Shown: positions 14,185 through 16,697 of the stretch, in pieces
Layout of the letters: every line of letters starts with the position of its first letter
How positions within the stretch are numbered: position 1 is the first letter of the stretch
From: Bordetella parapertussis
Lineage (GTDB): Bacteria; Pseudomonadota; Gammaproteobacteria; Burkholderiales; Burkholderiaceae_B
DNA length: 16,697 nucleotides
Assembly (NCBI GenBank): GCA_945882005.1
Contig: CAMCWG010000031.1
Coordinates: 1-16,697 of the forward strand
Reading direction: 5' to 3'
Program-made: the position numbers and the translations under genes
The notes under the pieces: generated by a model
Database searches by the model: none
What the model saw: only the letters and a program-made list of their open reading frames with translations
What the model was told of the DNA's origin: nothing

Positions 14185-16350
14185 TTACTGCTGTGGTGCT
14201 GCGGGAGCTTCAGGTGCTGCAGCAGGTGCAGGTGCACCACCCTGCTGCTCGATTCCACCAATCGCCTTTACCGACAGACGCAAACGACCTTTGTCATCGG
14301 CCTCGATCACTTTAACGCGCAGGCTTTGACCAACCTTGAGCACGTCATTGATGTTGGCGATGCGGTAGTTTGCAATCTCAGAGATGTGCAGCAAGCCATC
14401 ACGGCCGGGCAGCACTTGCACGATCGCACCGAAATCCAGCAGGCGCAGAACACTACCTTCGTATTCCTGGCCCACTTCAACGTCTGCAGTCAGCTCAGTG
14501 ATACGACGCTGCGCTTCACGTGCACGATCCAGATCAGCGCTCGAAATCACGATTGCGCCGTCATCCGAGATATCAATCTGACAACCCGTTTCTTCGGTCA
14601 AGGCACGGATGGTTGCACCACCTTTACCAATCACGTCGCGGATTTTTTCAGGATTGATCTTCATGGACAACATACGTGGCGCAAATTCGGACAACTCTGT
14701 ACGTACGCCTTGTGTGGCCTCACGCATCTTCGACAGGATGTGCATCCGGCCGTCGCGCGCTTGCGCCAACGCAACCTGCATGATTTCTTTGGTGATGCCC
14801 TGGATTTTGATGTCCATCTGCAACGCAGTGATACCTTTATCGGTACCGGCAACTTTAAAGTCCATGTCACCTAAGTGATCTTCATCACCGAGGATGTCAG
14901 TTAGAACTGCAAATTTACCCGCGTCAAGAATCAGACCCATCGCAACGCCTGCGACCAAATCTTTAACTGGTACGCCAGCATCCATCATTGCGAGCGAACC
15001 GCCGCAGACCGATGCCATCGAAGACGAACCGTTTGACTCGGTGATCTCGGACACAAGGCGGATGGTGTACTGGAAGTCAGCAGCTTCTGGCAGCAATGGC
15101 ACCAACGAACGCTTAGCCAAACGGCCATGACCGATTTCGCGGCGCTTCGGCGTACCGACGCGGCCAGTTTCGCCGGTGGCGAACGGAGGCATGTTGTAGT
15201 GCATCAGGAAACGGTCACGGTACTCGCCCATGAGCGCGTCAATGATCTGCTCGTTTTGCTTGGTGCCCAAGGTCGCGATCACCAGCGCCTGCGTCTCACC
15301 ACGCGTAAACAAGGCACTACCGTGCACGCGAGGCAATACGCCCAAACGAATCGAAATCGGACGCACAGTACGTGTGTCACGACCATCGATACGTGGTTCG
15401 CCTGACAAAATCTGGCTACGCACGATGCGGGCTTCGAGATCGAACAAAATGTTGTCAACCGTAACGGAGTCTGGCTTGGTGGTGCCCGCAGCAGTCGCTT
15501 CTTCAGCGAGCTTTGCATGCACGTCAGCGTAGACCTGACGCAGCTGCGTTGTGCGCTCTTGCTTTTGACGCGTCTGGTAAGCAGCGTTCAAAGGCCCTTG
15601 CGCAGCAGCTGTAACCGAGGCGATCAAGGCTTCATTTTTAGCGGCAGGTGCCCACACCCAGTCTGGCTTGCCAGCTTCGCGCACGAGGTCGTGAATCGCG
15701 CTGATAACAGCTTGCATTTGGGTATGACCAAAGACCACGCCACCCAGCATTATTTCTTCAGACAATTGCTGTGCTTCAGATTCCACCATCAACACGGCAG
15801 CTTCTGTACCAGCAACAACCAGATCCATCTGCGATGTCTTGAGCTGTGTTGCGGTCGGGTTCACGATGTACTGGCCATCGATATAACCAACACGCGCGGC
15901 ACCAATCGGGCCGTTGAAAGGAATGCCTGAAACAGCCAAAGCAGCCGATGCGCCAATCATCGCGGGGACGTCAGGATCGATCTCTGGGTTACAAGACAAC
16001 ACGTGAATGATCACCTGGACTTCGTTGTAGAAGCCCTCAGGGAACAAAGGACGCAATGGACGGTCGATCAAACGCGACGTCAGTGTTTCTTTTTCGGAAG
16101 GCTTACCTTCACGCTTGAAGAACCCGCCAGGGATCTTGCCAGCTGCGTAGGTTTTCTCGATGTAGTCGACGGTCAGTGGAAAAAAATCCTGACCTGCTTT
16201 TGCATCTTTTTTAGCAACAACAGTTGCAAGCACTACGGTGTCTTCGATTGTGACCAGCACTGCACCCGATGATTGACGAGCGATTTCGCCCGTTTCGAGC
16301 ACAACTGTGTGTTGGCCGTACTGAAATGATTTGGTCACTTTATTGAACAT
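14185..16350 (-). CDS. pnp: Polyribonucleotide nucleotidyltransferase (PNPase)
   Basis: PNPase degrades RNA 3' to 5' by phosphorolysis and is the core exonuclease of the degradosome. The 721-residue protein has all domains in order: first RNase PH-like domain (about 1-215, with [20 protein letters not shown] at 77-96), linker helices (about 235-310), second RNase PH-like domain (about 320-545), KH domain (about 558-620, GKGG at 575-578) and S1 domain (about 625-695). Active-site elements are present: [13 protein letters not shown] (402-414), SSSMAS (442-447), and Asp489/Asp495 in [11 protein letters not shown] Pro/Ala-rich tail (706-721) follows the S1 domain. AAGGA lies 10 bases before ATG 16350. 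It follows rpsO after a hairpin, as in many proteobacteria. Confidence 0.98.
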   Translation of the reverse strand: MFNKVTKSFQYGQHTVVLETGEIARQSSGAVLVTIEDTVVLATVVAKKDAKAGQDFFPLTVDYIEKTYAAGKIPGGFFKREGKPSEKETLTSRLIDRPLRPLFPEGFYNEVQVIIHVLSCNPEIDPDVPAMIGASAALAVSGIPFNGPIGAARVGYIDGQYIVNPTATQLKTSQMDLVVAGTEAAVLMVESEAQQLSEEIMLGGVVFGHTQMQAVISAIHDLVREAGKPDWVWAPAAKNEALIASVTAAAQGPLNAAYQTRQKQERTTQLRQVYADVHAKLAEEATAAGTTKPDSVTVDNILFDLEARIVRSQILSGEPRIDGRDTRTVRPISIRLGVLPRVHGSALFTRGETQALVIATLGTKQNEQIIDALMGEYRDRFLMHYNMPPFATGETGRVGTPKRREIGHGRLAKRSLVPLLPEAADFQYTIRLVSEITESNGSSSMASVCGGSLAMMDAGVPVKDLVAGVAMGLILDAGKFAVLTDILGDEDHLGDMDFKVAGTDKGITALQMDIKIQGITKEIMQVALAQARDGRMHILSKMREATQGVRTELSEFAPRMLSMKINPEKIRDVIGKGGATIRALTEETGCQIDISDDGAIVISSADLDRAREAQRRITELTADVEVGQEYEGSVLRLLDFGAIVQVLPGRDGLLHISEIANYRIANINDVLKVGQSLRVKVIEADDKGRLRLSVKAIGGIEQQGGAPAPAAAPEAPAAPQQ

Positions 16351-16371
16351 GACAATTTATTCCTTACAAAT

Positions 16372-16417
16372 GAAAAACCGTGGACGTCGCAGCACGCGTG
16401 CCGCATCGACCACGGTT
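16372..16417 (-). terminator. rpsO-pnp intergenic hairpin with T tract
   Basis: On the minus strand, AACCGTGG (16417-16410) pairs with CCACGGTT (16383-16376). An inner stem, GCGGCA with TGCTGC around CGCG, adds further pairing, and TTTTT follows. It lies between the rpsO stop and the pnp start. In E. coli this interval holds the rpsO terminator and an RNase III-processed pnp leader stem used for autoregulation. Which role applies here is not decided by sequence. Confidence 0.75.
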
Positions 16418-16424
16418 GATTCAC

Positions 16425-16438
16425 GGGGAGACTGCCCC
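16425..16438 (-). other. Small GC hairpin just after rpsO
   Basis: GGGG (16425-16428) and CCCC (16435-16438) can pair around a 6-base loop, 11 bases after the rpsO stop and before the larger hairpin. No T tract follows. It may stabilise the rpsO 3' end or be chance. Confidence 0.35.
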
Positions 16439-16449
16439 ACAGATTCCGA

Positions 16450-16697
16450 TCACTTACGCAGACCGAGTTTTTCGATCAGTGCGCGATAAGAATCAGGGTT
16501 GCGGCCCTTGAGATAATCGAGCAACTTACGGCGACGGCTAACCATGCGAAGCAGGCCGCGACGTGAGGGGTGGTCTTTCAGGTGAGTTTTGAAGTGATCT
16601 GTCAGCTCGTTGATACGGGCTGTAAGCAAAGCAACTTGAACTTCGGGTGAACCGGTATCGCCCTGAGCGCGCTGAAACTGCGCAACGATGTCGGATT
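16450..16697 (-). CDS. rpsO: Ribosomal protein S15, N-terminus cut by window edge
   Basis: S15 binds 16S rRNA early in assembly of the small ribosomal subunit. The frame runs from the right window edge to TGA at 16452-16450 and gives 81 residues. Visible family blocks are [39 protein letters not shown] and the end [12 protein letters not shown]. Compared with the usual 89 residues, about 8 N-terminal residues lie outside the window. It is followed by pnp on the same strand, the conserved proteobacterial order. Confidence 0.97.
   Translation of the reverse strand, partial: SDIVAQFQRAQGDTGSPEVQVALLTARINELTDHFKTHLKDHPSRRGLLRMVSRRRKLLDYLKGRNPDSYRALIEKLGLRK

Noticed and set aside
14326..14874. 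Plus-strand open frame of 182 residues inside pnp
   Set aside because: It is antisense to the well-supported pnp gene and resembles no family I recognise. Long antisense frames are common in biased coding sequence.

Overview
The window reads as chromosomal DNA of a betaproteobacterium, most likely Burkholderiales and perhaps an Alcaligenaceae-type genome with GC in the low-to-mid 50s by eye. The clues are a Bug/TctC-type solute-binding protein, a homodimeric (AceE-type) pyruvate-dehydrogenase-like E1, the rpsO-pnp pair and a DUF3300 protein. The genus cannot be settled from sequence alone. Coding density is very high. The longest stretch without a gene is about 176 bases (2504-2679).

Layout from left to right. 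(1) 1-2503, minus strand: a three-gene run in the order cytoplasmic beta-lactamase-fold serine hydrolase, exported DUF3300 protein with a Gly/Arg/Phe-rich tail, and a secreted Rap1a/Tai-like small protein cut by the window edge. (2) 2680-7954, plus strand: a complete five-gene peptide/nickel-type (family 5) ABC importer made of a binding protein, two permeases and two ATPases, with 4-base overlaps between the last three genes. It is divergent from the hydrolase. (3) 7936-10090, minus strand: an Lrp/AsnC regulator, a Bug-type binding protein and a SAM-dependent methyltransferase. The methyltransferase gene overlaps the last ABC ATPase gene tail to tail. (4) 10219-13445, plus strand: an AceE-type E1 gene divergent from the Lrp gene, then a PIN-domain gene that starts inside the E1 stop codon. 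No E2 or E3 gene follows. (5) 13448-14076, minus strand: a VapBC-type toxin-antitoxin pair. (6) 14136-16697, minus strand: rpsO (5' end cut off) and pnp, each followed by a strong intrinsic-terminator-like hairpin.

How the parts may work together. The ABC importer and the divergent serine hydrolase could form an uptake-and-hydrolysis pair for a peptide or amide. This is inference from position only. The Lrp regulator and the E1 share a 128-base AT-rich intergenic region that holds a perfect TATAAT for the Lrp gene and two perfect 13-base palindromes, so the regulator probably controls itself and perhaps the E1. An Lrp-family gene next to a stand-alone AceE-like E1 recalls the Pseudomonas putida mdeR/mdeB arrangement, where the E1 acts on 2-oxobutyrate. 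That alternative substrate is the main functional question here. The rpsO-pnp block is housekeeping RNA metabolism. The two PIN-domain genes, one coupled to the E1 and one in the VapBC pair, end 2 bases apart in opposite directions.
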